DNA of 64,000 nucleotides. Origin: Pezicula radicicola (lineage: Eukaryota; Ascomycota; Leotiomycetes; Helotiales; Dermateaceae). The translations under genes and the position numbers were made by a program. The notes below the pieces were generated by a model. It worked only from the letters and a program-made list of their open reading frames with translations. It was not told the DNA's origin and did not search any database. The stretch is taken from NCBI GenBank assembly GCA_003008705.1, contig PDUO01000004.1, positions 806,001-870,000 on the forward strand. The letters run 5' to 3'. Of this stretch, positions 1-11,789 are shown piece by piece; the stretch's first letter is position 1; each line of letters starts with the position of its first letter.

Positions 1-1232
1 GATCCGCTCGTCATTGTTACGCTAGCCTGGTCATCGTCCATACCGATAGGTCTGCCATGGGGTGGATCCACTCGTAATTGCTGCCCTCGATATCCAGGCA
101 AGTCTCTTCTTGGTGGTGTTGGCTGTTGTTGAGTGTTGTATGGAGATTGCATCCGCTGGGCATACTGGCTTATAGGAGAGTCATACTCGTTTTTCGACTG
201 CAGAGGAATCGGTGCTTGTTTTTGTTCTGTCTTCGGCCATTGACCCCTTGCTTGGTAGCCTGAGCATACAAAACCCCCACGTAAACAGTTGTTGCCTACG
301 CATTGATTAGTTAAGTTTTCATACGATCACAGTCACATATGGTCAGGTCGTAGAAGCTGCAGCTCTCACTCACACTCTGGTTTAGTTTCATCACACTTCT
401 TCTTCCTCCTTCTGCATGTCATGCAACCTGTCTTTGTTCGGTTGCTGAAATTTCTTTTTCGCTTCTTTGGGTCGGTGGACATTGGTGAACTCTCTTCTCT
501 CATGTATGGCTGTGAATAGGGTCCTGCGGGTTTAGGTTCTTCTCCAGAAATTGTACGGCCATATTCATTTTGAGCATCCAGCCTCTGAGTTTCTCTCTGT
601 ATGACTTCACCAAGATGCTGTTCATCCTCTGGGTGGAGATGTGGCTGTGCATGTTGGGTTCCATAAGTTCGCTCATCTCGACTCGTGTACCATGTATCTC
701 CTTGGGGCTCACGACCTTCGTTGAACTGACCATATGGAGCTTGGGGGATATAACTGCTACGCGAATCGGGCTATGGTGCTTGCATAGCTTCTTCTCGTCC
801 TGCATCTGACTCGGCACTTGCGGTTGTTGGCGTCGGCTTTCCAGAGGGTAGAGAGTGACCGTGGTAAGAGGTACTAGAGGGTGTCTGCTGTTCGGTAGAA
901 GCTGAGTGAGAGTCTGATCTCTTCCGCTTGTGAGAAATCTCGTCTACATAAGTATTTGATGGTGGGTAGGGCTGACGTTCTGACGGACGCTCTCCGTTGG
1001 TTGGTTGAGCCCATTCATCCTTCTGGGTCGTCGTAGTAATGGTCAGTTTCTCTTGTCCAGGAGGAGAAACTCGTGGTTGGCCATTCGACCGCTCTTCAGA
1101 AGCTCTTCTCGTAGGTGCACTGGTAGTCATACTGGCCACTGGTGCTCCACCCGATGCCTCATCCTTGCCATTGACGGCAGTGAACCGCGCCGTGGGTAGT
1201 TCAACATTGATACTATCCCCAATGGTGGACAT
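1..1232 (-). CDS. Zn(II)2Cys6 transcription factor, N-terminal part (runs off window; in-frame TAG)
   Basis: This is the start of a fungal binuclear zinc cluster regulator, a nuclear DNA-binding protein whose middle and C-terminus lie beyond base 1. The cluster is spaced C-X2-C-X6-C-X6-C-X2-C-X6-C and is encoded from about 425 to 264, preceded by a basic run (DPKKRKRNFSNRTKTGC). A 78-nt intron (373-296, GTGAGT...GCGTAG) splits the fourth cysteine codon after its first base, and the cluster is complete only after splicing. The upstream ~250 residues are low-complexity and polar, with a possible nuclear signal (HKRKRSDS). The ATG at 1232 is the first ATG after a long ATG-free leader and has a good context (acaATG). 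The frame is open to both sides of a TAG at 771-773, where no convincing intron is visible, so this is either a nonsense allele, an assembly error or an unrecognised intron. The target genes are unknown. Confidence 0.8.
296..373 (-). other. Intron inside the zinc-cluster coding region
   Basis: The donor is GTGAGTGAG after the first base of the fourth cysteine codon, and the acceptor is GCGTAG preceded by a CTAAT branch-like site. Removing these 78 bases restores a canonical six-cysteine cluster. Reading through meets TGA two codons into the intron. Confidence 0.85.
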
Positions 1233-2976
1233 ATTGTGAGATTTTGGAGGCCCTACAATCGAGTCTGGACTCCCAAATCTGGACGTATTCTCTAGGATTT
1301 CCCTTGCCAAATGCTCAAGGTCCTGACGTTTCAGCGTGGGACTGATAACTGTCGCCGTGGTAGTCTTCACAGGCGCCCTTCAGAGGATATAGTCTTTCTC
1401 CTTGCCGCGAGAGCGTAAACTCAAAAGACAACGCGATCCCGTTTCCCAACCAGTCTTCAGTTCTACACAAATTGTTGATAGTCGAACCCGTACTAAATGC
1501 GGGGCTCGCGTTAAGTTAGACTGGATTTGGCTCCCTTGCTTCCACTGAAGAAATGTTGAATTTAGAGTTTCTTCAAGATCGTCGAGGTTAAAATGGCCCT
1601 TCCCGTGTCATACTGCGCTTCTCTGAATTGAGAGGTACGTCTGCCCACTGTTCTGCGAACAGTCGTAAGTGGGAAAAAAAAAACCGAACTCTGCACGGGC
1701 TCCTGCTCACTGCTCCTGCTTCTAATCCTTCTCCTGCTTTTCCGTCGTCGTTTCTCCCACCAACAATTGGTGTGCTGGCTGAAGTTTGATTTCCTTGCCC
1801 CTTCAAGTCCTGCCTTGCTGCCTCTTCTCCCGTCCAGGTCGCTTCCGCGCGCGCGCCTTAACTGCGATGCTACCCGCTACAATCAAACGTTCGCAAGGAA
1901 CGAAAACCACGGCGCAAAATTGAGAGACTAGAAACAGAGTGGCCTCTCTAATTATACAGCGATACAAAGTTCTGCCTCTGGCTCTGGGAACACTGCTCGA
2001 GGATGTGTCGAGACAGTCAGCGGTGTGTTGAGTCGAGTGGCTTCAATTGCGCGCTTATGCCCCGTCACCGAGGTGTGCACGTTACGAGACAAACAAACAG
2101 ATATTCGGCGCGTCTCAAGGTTGGTCGTTTCTCAACTCCAATTGAATACTTGGGAGAAGTCCCGGGAAATGAATGAATGCCCTTGAATCCAAGGTTCACT
2201 TGGTCACGTAGGGAGAAGGGCTCTCTGCGCCAATATCAAGAAAAATGAGTGGTGTTGATGGGTGGTATGGTCTGCGTTGCGCTGCGCTGCGCTTGAAAGT
2301 TGCCAAACGTTCCTTACCACATGCGTTGCGCTTCTTTTGCACGGACGGGGTCTACTGTAACTTTGTCGAGATCAGAGCAGTATTGCAGAGTATTGCCGGC
2401 AGAGGGAGTATCCGTCGCGGAGTGGAACTGGCAATAACAATGAAGAATGGGAGATGCTCAGGAGATTATGACGGAAGATATCCGGGGGGTTGGTAACGAA
2501 ATGGAAATAGAAAAAAAGGGCAAGAGGGTAGAAGAAAAGAAGGGTTGTGGGCTGGCGGCTGCAATATATTGATTGGGGACTTGGGAGAGCTTGGGAAAGA
2601 GAGAGTCTGTCGGTCGGTTGCACTACAGCAGTCGTCATGGGGTGGTGTCCGTGGCTCTTCTGCGGCGGCGGATCCCAGAAGATTGCGCGCTTACTGCGGA
2701 TCCGGCTATCGCTAATTTCACGCTGGCGGCGGTTCTGTGCGTCAAGTTAGGTTTGGGTTACGAGATGCAATCGCCTGAGACTCTGAGACGAGAGAGCGAG
2801 AAAGCGCGCGAGAGAGAAAGAGGGTGGTGCCTGGGTGAGAGGGTGACAGAGAGATGCAGAGGATCATGATCATGATGGTTATGATGGTTACCGGGAATCG
2901 GGCCTCTTGATTTGTTGGTATTCATTGTCTTTCTTTTCTTTTTCTTTCCTAATATTTTTGGGCTCTTGCTCTTCCT

Positions 2977-3003
2977 TCTCCTCCTCCTCCTCCTCCTCCT
3001 CTT
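2977..3003. repeat. CTC/CCT trinucleotide microsatellite
   Basis: About eight uninterrupted CTC units sit inside a longer pyrimidine-rich tract in non-coding sequence. Confidence 0.9.
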
Positions 3004-6000
3004 CGTCAGTATCCCGAATCCCGCCTCTCGTCGCCTCTGCCCTTCTTCTCTGGGACCGTCCCTTCTTAGACGCTGTTCCATAACCCTGTCACCCTAGCCG
3101 GCACCCTGCTCGGAAAGGTGGGAGCTGCTTTCCAAATTGGCGCCGGCAGATCAAGCTTCATACCGCAGTCCGTCTTACGGTATTGTACACTAGTATGTAC
3201 TTTCGTAACTTTCCTTCACAGCTACGTACTACATCCTCTGTACTCTATCCAACGGCAGGTAGGCAAAAGAACAATGACTTCCTTGGTGTGTCTTGCCCCA
3301 GGCGTCCAAGGGTCCTGGCTCCTGGTGCTCCAACCACTTGTACGCACTTCCAGGCTGGTCCAGCTGTACCAGCTGAGCGGCTGCTCACTTTGCACTGCAT
3401 CAGCGCTGTTCTGAGGCACAAATCACATCTCCGCGTACGACCGCGCCTGTCCAGCATCCCTGCCCGTCCTCCTCATTGGACAAGGTCTAATTTCATTGGT
3501 TTGTTCCACCTCGGCGGTTATCTGGATTTGGGCAAGGCTACTGTACGGTATGCTTCCTCTGAGGCCAACCCAATCTTCCACTCTGCTCGAGTTCTTCTGT
3601 GCACATCACACCAACAAAAGATAATAGCAGACGCCATCGTGATATCGACTATCAACAAGTAGGTAATCACACACAAGGCGGCGTCGAGGGCGTCTTTATT
3701 GTCACTCGGTAAGGTACCTCGTATGGCCCTCATTATCACTGTATTTCAGTCACGGAGTATCATTATCCTTCCTTTTTTCTTCATTTGGGCCTCATGTTTT
3801 TGGCGTCGCTTGTGGCCCACAAAATCACTCTGTGCACAGTGCATTCGTTGTCTCTTCACAACCACTCAAGCTTTGCCGCGCCTGCCAGCCGCAGACAATC
3901 CACTACGGCGCCACTCTGTCTGTCAAGCAGCCGATCTGTAACGACAGTCGCGCAGGTTCGCAAGCAAGTACCAGTATGACCTCGCTTTCTATCCTTGCCA
4001 GAAAATTACTCTTCTCCCACATACATACAATACATACTTTACGGCTCTCAGGGAAAGGAACCCGCATGAAGAGAGCCGGCGATTAACAGCCCAAAAAGCT
4101 TGGCCGACTGGTTCGCGTCTCTAAGGTATGAAACAATAATACTCCGAAAGGATCGTTCGCAGGGTTCGACGACAAAAATAGCCCTTGAGAGTCGCTTGTT
4201 TAGTCATGTTAGTAATTCGGGGGACATACCTTATTCTGATCGCATGTGTACAGTACCATTGCGTGGGAGGCACAGGGAGTACTGTATCTCGATGTTGGAT
4301 GGCGCACTTGTACGCATCCAGAACTTGAGGTTGCTGAAGCGAGGGAGGGGGAAGCGGTTGTCATCCAACTGAGCTAACACCATCCGTGCAATAATAATGC
4401 GCAAGAGACTTTGTCAGCTTTACCGAGCTGCACTGCGTCTACTGACCGTAGTATAGCTGCATACCGGAGTACCAGAGTTTCTTCTGAACTTTATGGTGGG
4501 ACTAGACGAGCAAGGCCCATACAGTAATTTCAACAGCACCTCGTACCAAGACCAATAATCCAAACTCGGTAATTGGCGGCCAAGGGCAAGAGAAAGAAAG
4601 TCTGCCTTTATTGTCTGCTCGCCGACGGCGAGTCGGAGAATGGAAGCAGGTGGCAGGGCAGGCAGGGCAGGGCAGGCAGGACAGGGAGGGAAAAGGACGC
4701 CAGGATGGATGTCTGGATGCTTGTTGCCATGCTCGAGGATAAGGCAACTTGTGCCGGCAACTGCCGGGGGATCTGCAAAATGGTCAAAGACAGCACGCTT
4801 CACCAGTCGTGCTCCCTTGGTACGGTGCACACACAGCTTTCCAAAGCCAGCGTGCTGTAGGCTGTGACCTGGTACCTACCTACTGACTGCAGTCTCATCG
4901 ACTACTCTATTACTACTCTACTGCTGACGGGTGTTCTGCAGCAGACGTATCATTTTCCTTCTTGGACAGGGAAGCCTAAGTCTAATTGAGGGTAGAGGGG
5001 ATGGATCCCATTTGTCTAATGCAAGAGGAAGGGAATGACTGGCAGCCGAGCCTTTGAAGCACGGGTGTGCGCCGTGCGGGACGAGGGAGAGAATACAGTA
5101 GTAATGCAAGTCAAGGAGCAGACAATCAGGGATCTTCCAAAATAAAACAATCTATTAATCGAATAGCCGCGACTTCGCGCCCGTTTTGTCGGCCTCTACC
5201 ACTCTGCCTTCCTTTATCATCACATTATCCGTCCACCAGGCTAGCGACATGATATCATCATTGATCACACAACAACGAACGACTCTGCGCCAGAGATCAT
5301 TTAATACGCTTTGATCCAACGACTAGTTTTCTGACAGTTTCGCGTCGATTCATCTCATCAAATACTCGTATACCACCAGACAGCGAGTCACTGGCTATGC
5401 CTCGGCCGTCACCTTCCACCAACAGACAAAATAATGAGTGCCCAAGTACGAAGGTACTGTTGTTGCTGGCTTGACGCGTTGGATGACAGTCTGGCCTGCG
5501 CTGGCCGAGCCACCCAATGACCTCACAAGGTGGTCGGGCCATACTCTTGCACATCATCATTATTCCTTTTCGTATCATTCAATAATGCTTGTAATGGAAT
5601 GTGTTTACTACTACTGTACGACTGTATGGGCGCAGAGACTGGGATACGACGGAGTGGCTGCAACGTGCATGACCACCTGATCAGGCCCGCCGGCCGAATT
5701 TCATGTCTGGTAGCCAGTCAAGCGATGTTACCGCCCTCGCTGTCCTTCGAAGCAAATGTTTGCTCGCTTTTTAGCCGCTGTCCTCTCGTAATTTGGCCTA
5801 TATTAGCATTCTTATTACCTGGCTGCTACCGACCTGCATCGGAGAAGACTGAACGCGTTAACAGCTCTTCAAGCCTCCGAGGATGAAGTCTTCCGCAATT
5901 CGCAGCCCGCAATCCCCGTCATTTATCATTAACGCGACCGCGGAGAATTATTCCAAAGGGAGATAGATCAAGAAGAATCAAGATCGCGGCAAAGCAAGCG

Positions 6001-6040
6001 ACGGAAGCACCCGTCACGTGGCACCAAGGAATGCCCCTAC

Positions 6041-6062
6041 CTACCTTACCCAGGTAAGGTAG
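6041..6062. repeat. Perfect palindrome, 10-bp arms, 2-bp spacer
   Basis: CTACCTTACC is followed by CA and then its exact reverse complement GGTAAGGTAG. It lies 21 bp downstream of a CACGTG hexamer in otherwise featureless intergenic DNA. Confidence 0.9.
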
Positions 6063-8169
6063 CGAACTGGTGAACGTCAAATCACTAGAACGTTAACTCC
6101 ACCCCGTCCAGTCCAAGAATTCAACTCTATCAAAATTTTACAAACCACCACCACAGAGTCGTCACATCAGAAACAGAAGCCTGTTGAAACATCTGGAATT
6201 CTGATGAACAATATTCTGCATACTTCGTACCGCGCGAGGCCTTTCATGAAGTCATCAATCGCCAATCAAGTCCAAATCGCATTGCCGCCGACTAAGCGCC
6301 CAAACAATCCCCTTTCCAGAACGTTTTCCAAAGAACTTCTTCTCGTCTTCGAATCCTATTCTCTTTCATGATTTGCACCATACATAAGCGCTCCCTTTAC
6401 ACCCTCTCTGAGGTCCTCAACGTCCGACCTACAATGCAAACCACGCTCTGTACTCAGAGTAGCACTTGTACTGCATTGCGGCTGCTGCACGACTGTGGCC
6501 GGACCAGCGTCTCGCCCTTGTGTGCATCATAACAACATATCTGTCAGATGGTTCCTGGGTCTCCCGTGGGCCAAACGATCGGCGCTTGGGCGAGATCCAA
6601 GGGGCCGACAAAGACCATGTCAGGTCCCTATTGTTGGTGGTGCCGTCATGAGGCTCCAAGATCTAGGTGTTGTTGGAAGTAAGCGCCGATGCAGGTACAT
6701 ATTACACATGTCAAGGATTTGCATGGCTGACTGGCGCTTGATAACCTTATCCTGTCGTCGTCTGGTTTCAAAGGCTTGACTTTGTGAGCGGTAAGTGGAA
6801 ACAGACATGGCTGAGCAAGACAGCGAGCGTTTGTAGGTTTCAGCGTTTAGTAACTTGTCTTTACTGGTTTCTAGTGCGTTCTTTTCTGTTTCTAGTGTGT
6901 TGTGGGGTATTGAGCGTTTACGTGGCCCATGAGATGGTCCAGAAATAGACGTACCGATTTAGGTTCACGTCAGCAAATATTTTCCGGGTTCTAATAGTCC
7001 AACGAGCGCAACAGCACCTGCAGGTACGCACTTACTCCACACTGCTTCTTAATCGTAAGAAGGATTTAGTGATTTCTGGGTTGGCAAGATTGGCTACATC
7101 TCGGCAACCGCATCTATACTAGGCACGTCAGACGTCATGGGAAAGAGGAGGACAAGGAAATATTCTTGAATCCCACCCACATGAAATTAGAACTACAGAT
7201 CGGAGCTATTATTATCACTATTCCTGCACTTCACCCCAAGATATCACACTGTCAAAATGGGATATATATATACTGAGGTTGTGACTTCGATATATAAATA
7301 GCCGCCTTTGTGTTCGATGACCTAATTTGGGACATATCGCAAGCGCTCTGCCATGAAGACATGCAAAATCCTTGGTTCTCATCACTGTTTATCTCTGGGC
7401 ATACAATTGAGATGAGGGAACTGGTTAGCAAGATGAAGTCATTAGACAGCAGTATCTAGAGATGGGAATATGTTGGTTACACATCTTCTCCCATGTAAGT
7501 TTTTCCTTCCCCTTCATTCGACCTAGAAAGCGCTGTTCAAATTGGGCTTTTGTTCATGGTGACAGACTTCATTCCGTGGTCTTCTTCTGTCCTGCTGAAA
7601 CTTCCTCCTCGTCACTCTTCGTATCGGAAATTGGTGTCACTGGTGCCAAGACGCTCGATGGGGAGTCCAGGATCGTCGTGGACGGTCTCGTCGAAAATCT
7701 GGGTCTTGTTGAGTGAAATTGGCATCGTACTCGAGGTCAATTGTTGTATGAACTGAAGTTTCACACGCTTTTACTGACTACCACCTGTCTGTCATTGGAC
7801 AAAGTCACGTTAGGGCATTTGTTTCCAAGGTGGGTTCGTAATTTGTGATTAGCAATGCGGTTTTGATCTCTTCCGTGGTTTCTCTTGTATCGTAGAGAGA
7901 TTGCTAATCATAATGGCTGAATTATGGGTAGATGTAGTTAGTTACATTCTTTGTGAACTTCCGCTATAGAAGACGGGGTATCAATTAGCATCTTCACTGG
8001 GATGTATGCTCTCGAGATAGTGAGGCTTGAAGTACTATACTCAGGCTTGTATCGAGACAACTGAGTAAAGTACATCTCGGAAAAGCTTCGTTTTAAATTT
8101 ACTCGTCTTGGAGGCATCTAAGGTCTGTATGGTAGGCTTCATTCTTAGGTATTCTAACTGGTGTCATCT

Positions 8170-8312
8170 ACCTGAATTAATCGAGTTGCTCAAATAGTGA
8201 ATAACTCAAACAAACTAAGTGAGTTACTCGATTGAAGTAAATTATCCAAACCAACTCAAATCAAAGGAGCTACTCAAATAATAACACTTAAACTAATCAA
8301 GTTACTCGTGTT
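8170..8312. repeat. Cluster of degenerate GAGTTACTC/ACTCAAA motifs
   Basis: At least six variants of GAGTTACTCAAA or its complement-like form occur in about 140 bp (for example cgagttgctcaaat, gagttactcgatt, gagctactcaaat, caagttactcg). The core resembles the arm of the foldback at 40321-40476. Confidence 0.5.
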
Positions 8313-8632
8313 CCTTTGATCCTTATTCCACAACACATTAAAATAGAGGCAAGTGTTTTTATCTACTAATATAGCAGGAGGTCTGTAGCAACTTTCTCCT
8401 ACCATTGCTAGTCTGTATTAAGATGACGAGAACTAAACAAGAAGTGTTTGCTTCATCCTGCTGAGAGAAACTGGTTATTGAATGATCAGGGTAAGAATTT
8501 ACAAGTGGAGAAACCATGATCGTTTTTGTTTTTAGGTTAGAGGTTAAATTAGAGAGAGGTATTTGTCTTCTAGTAGTGGTAATTCTCTAGGATTCTTCGA
8601 GGTTCGTTCGGAGGTTCTTGCTGTGCTTTTAA

Positions 8633-8650
8633 GCGAGCGAGCGAGCGAGC
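8633..8650. repeat. GAGC tetranucleotide microsatellite
   Basis: Four and a half GCGA/GAGC units stand in tandem in AT-rich non-coding DNA. Confidence 0.85.
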
Positions 8651-9130
8651 ATTTTGACAACACCAGTAGCACACAAATTTTGCTTACCAAAAGTCATCGT
8701 TCTTAATAGAGTATAGTTTGTCAAGTTATCGTAACAACTCTAGTGAGTAGCTTTGACCTAGAGGAGAGGAGGGTTTAGTTAGTGTTGAATTCAGTGAATA
8801 TAGAATAGTCATGTGATCGTCCTACTACTACAAGTAGGCCCATTCTGGCACTCTAGCTTCCACACAGAACACAGAATCCACCACTATTGCCACCACCCAT
8901 ATGCTGCTCCCAAATAACCCTTGATGTTCAACAGTTAGTAATAATACCGTGGTGTTTCCAATGCCAGGCTCAGTTGATTTCATTTCAATATATATCCATT
9001 TATAGATAATATCGGAAGGCTTTATTTGATAGTTATTCCTAGACTTTAGAACTATAGGTTCAAATACAATGACCATGAACTCTCAGCTAACCAAGTATCT
9101 ATCTTTCGGAAATCTGTCAATACACTATAC

Positions 9131-10055
9131 CTAGGACCATCCCCCAACGTCTACAATAGCGAAACCCGTCCATTCCAAAACAAAAGCAGTAGCGCATTTA
9201 GGAAAGTTCCCAAGAGGAATTAGGGAATAAAGCAAGTTCCAGATTTCATCCCGAACGACACCACTAGATCCTTGCTCACACATTATTAGACCATGTATAT
9301 CTCCTGGCTGAGTCTCAAATTTTATCGTAATAAAACTGTTTAGCCCGCCTAGAATAGAATCCATCCAAGTGCTAAACATCCGGTCAATTTTGGGGGCTCC
9401 GTGTTGTTGATTCCCTGGTTTTGCTATTAGAAAGAATTTCATTTCTTCATGCATAGTTTGTAGCGTCTGGGTACTGCGGAGATATTTATCGCGTGAATAG
9501 ATACAACTTACCTGAGTTAGATCGCAGAATAGGAATAACTTCTAGATGAAGTGAATCAGTCTTAGGATTAACATAGACGCAACGATCCAATTCACCATCG
9601 CCATCCGGACGTTTAAACGCAGCGATATACTTCTTAAGACCTAAGATTCTCGAATATTGACAAGCTTGTAGTGTAGGTGGTATCGGTGTGTCAAGTCTAA
9701 GTGTATATTTGGACATGCTATCATAGTATCTCTCAGGCACCAAAATTTTGACATGGAAGTCGTGTGGATTATTAAGTTCGGCATATTCCCAGATGATGAG
9801 TTGTCTATCTCATGTTAGTAGTGAAGCTCGTAGAGATTGTGAGTAGGTAACTTACATTTCTTTAGGTAGTAAACTGAACCAGACGAAGGTCTTTGGGGAT
9901 GAGACAGGTTTAGGGGTATTCTGGTCTTCTCGTATTGAATTATCTAGTGTTTGATATTCGAATATTTGAAAGAAAGAGAGTATTTCAAGTTGTAGGAATC
10001 GTAATATGGCGCAAACTAGTAAACAAGCGGCTTCATAATTTGACTGACTAGTCAT
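9131..10055 (-). CDS. 2EXR domain-containing protein, function unknown
   Basis: Three exons (10055-9856, 9804-9512, 9444-9131) give 268 residues. Intron 1 (9855-9805, 51 nt) is textbook: GTAAGT donor, CTAAC branch, GATAG acceptor. Intron 2 (9511-9445, 67 nt) has a GTAAGT donor but a weak AAG acceptor, chosen because it keeps the frame. The join across intron 1 makes FVWFSLLPKEIQLIIWEYA, the hallmark opening of the fungal 2EXR domain (F..lP.Eir..IWe.a). It is followed by the family's later elements: PPTLQACQYSRILGLKKY and YVNPKTDSLHLE. The first ~45 residues are a leucine-rich extension. 2EXR proteins are abundant in Leotiomycetes and have no known biochemical role. The gene sits alone in AT-rich DNA, and its leader contains a 13-base homopolymer. 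Confidence 0.75.
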
Positions 10056-10081
10056 AGAACTTGAGCGTAGCACGCAATTTT

Positions 10082-10094
10082 GGGGGGGGGGGGG
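10082..10094. repeat. G13 homopolymer (C13 in the 2EXR leader)
   Basis: Thirteen consecutive G lie 27-39 bases upstream of the ATG of the minus-strand 2EXR gene. The transcript would therefore carry C13 in its leader if transcription starts upstream of it. Confidence 0.9.
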
Positions 10095-10423
10095 TTTCGG
10101 AAGCTATTCAATCATAGCCAGTACCTAAACTAGACAATTGTTTCCACAAACGTTAGCCCCTTATACACTAGAAAATTTTCGCGCTAGTCAGAATACACGC
10201 TACTTCTGTGGGCTTGTTCCTATGCTTTATGTTCTGAAGTTGAGTCTCTACAACGCCAATTCAATGATACTTCAGATAATGAGACAAATTGAGGCTTTGA
10301 TACACGTGAATAAGATTACGTTAGAGTTAGGAAGAAAATTATTCGGGTAGGAAGTGTAATTAGTAATAAGACTATTGCCTGTTCAGGTCGTTTTTGTTTT
10401 AGGGGAAGGCACTGATCGTACCA

Positions 10424-10456
10424 GAAGAATACTCGAAGAATACTCGAAGAATACTC
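10424..10456. repeat. Three tandem copies of GAAGAATACTC
   Basis: Three perfect 11-bp units, followed by the first bases of a fourth. Confidence 0.95.
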
Positions 10457-11789
10457 GAATTATTGTACCTAAAAACAAAATTGGAGGCACACTCATGAAG
10501 GGCACAAAATTAGACTTAATTTGATACAGCAAGAAGGTATACCAACTAGTGTTAAGAGCAGCATCTCACCGAAGCCCCTCTGTGAAGGGAGTGTCGTGCT
10601 TTTACCTCAAGGCATATTCTTCCTTAGCCGCCAACACCAGCAATGACTTCGTGTTATGTGCTAGTTTAATCTTGTAAAATTAGTTCTTCCCTATAAAGCT
10701 TGCTGGATTCATATATGCTAGACTACTGCTGTAATATTTAGTGCTTTGTTTGTATAGTATTTAGTCTAAGGGCTATGTATTTGAAAAGAGGCGGTACCAG
10801 CATAGCAAATCACAGCCTCCTACTATAACCGAAGCCGCACCAACCCATTTTTTATAAACCAAAATAAATAGCTAAACAAAAGAACATGAACGCTTCCGTG
10901 AGCTAGGGGTCCAGGACGGACTTTGGCGATGACCTCACAAATGAGGGTTTGAAAAATCCAAATGCCGAACCAACAATTGGGTTTTAGGTACATATCTTGA
11001 CCGTCCATCTCCCCTTATGAGGTATTTGATGTGATATTGATTTGCAATTTTATTTCTTCTTTTTTGTCTTTTTGGGTTGGCAAGGTTCAAGTTTTTTTTT
11101 AGCGAGGTAAATAGGTCAAGTTAAATTAAGCGACGTACCCCCTTTTAACAATCCAGGATCCATGCGTATATCAATATATTAGTCAATTTTCAATTTCTAC
11201 CCACATATCTGTGTACCTAGGTATGCCACAGTCAGAGCCAGTAGTTTCTAATTTGTAACTATGCTCCCTAAGCAAGCAAAGTACAAAAACAACTTGCACG
11301 AAGATCACGAAAAGCTCAGTACTTAGAAGCTGAAACTGCGAAAAATAACTGATTGTCGACGTACATACTACTACTACTACTAGTGAAAGGGATTTCTTCC
11401 ACCAAGAGACAACATATGACAGGCCGAGCAATTGAGCCTGGACCTAGTTTGCTAGGGATACATGACTTTTGACTGTCTATGTCCTTTCCGTCTGCAGTAT
11501 CAGCAGAGTAACCCTTGACAGTATCCCAGTCTAATTCACATTGACATTGTTGTAAGGCCGGCCAAGTTTACATTCAAAATGCCAAGGTTTTATATCAACA
11601 ATCAAGATGTAATACAGGAGATGATGGACTTTTGCTAATCTACAGACATAATCGTATACAAACGCCATAACTTCATCCAATCGGTATTCTCCCAATTCGC
11701 CAGCTTCACTTATCGAAGCATAATTGCACCGCCGTTATCAAACAAAGGGAAAAAAGTAAGCATGCATTAATGCAGAACAGTTTGCTAGC

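Larger units (their letters stand above)
1371..9130. other. Gene-poor region, no supported gene
   Basis: I find no spliced or unspliced reading frame here that looks coding. The first kilobase is probably the 5' leader and promoter of the zinc-cluster regulator. The stretch has pyrimidine tracts, a CTC microsatellite (2977-3003), a GGCAGG-rich satellite (about 4650-4690), a CACGTG E-box (6015-6020), a 10-bp-arm palindrome (6041-6062) and a GAGC microsatellite (8633-8650). From about 7.2 kb it becomes visibly richer in A and T. Confidence 0.6.
10056..11789. other. AT-rich intergenic stretch
   Basis: No gene is supported. The stretch holds a G13 tract (10082-10094), an 11-bp tandem repeat (10424-10456) and a short TAC microsatellite (about 11365-11381). 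A 70-codon open stretch at 10138-10350 lacks an ATG start and homology that I recognise. Confidence 0.6.

Noticed and set aside
1588..1806. 72-codon minus-strand frame
   Set aside because: It is low-complexity, overlaps pyrimidine-rich promoter DNA and has no domain or splice partner.
3183..3662. 159-codon plus-strand frame in the left desert
   Set aside because: Its composition looks random (many Cys/Arg/Pro), there is a competing frame on the other strand, and no recognisable motif.
7612..7725. 37-codon minus-strand frame (MPISLNKTQIFDETVHDDPG...)
   Set aside because: It has mild coding character but is too short, with no splice partner found; it may be a gene scrap.
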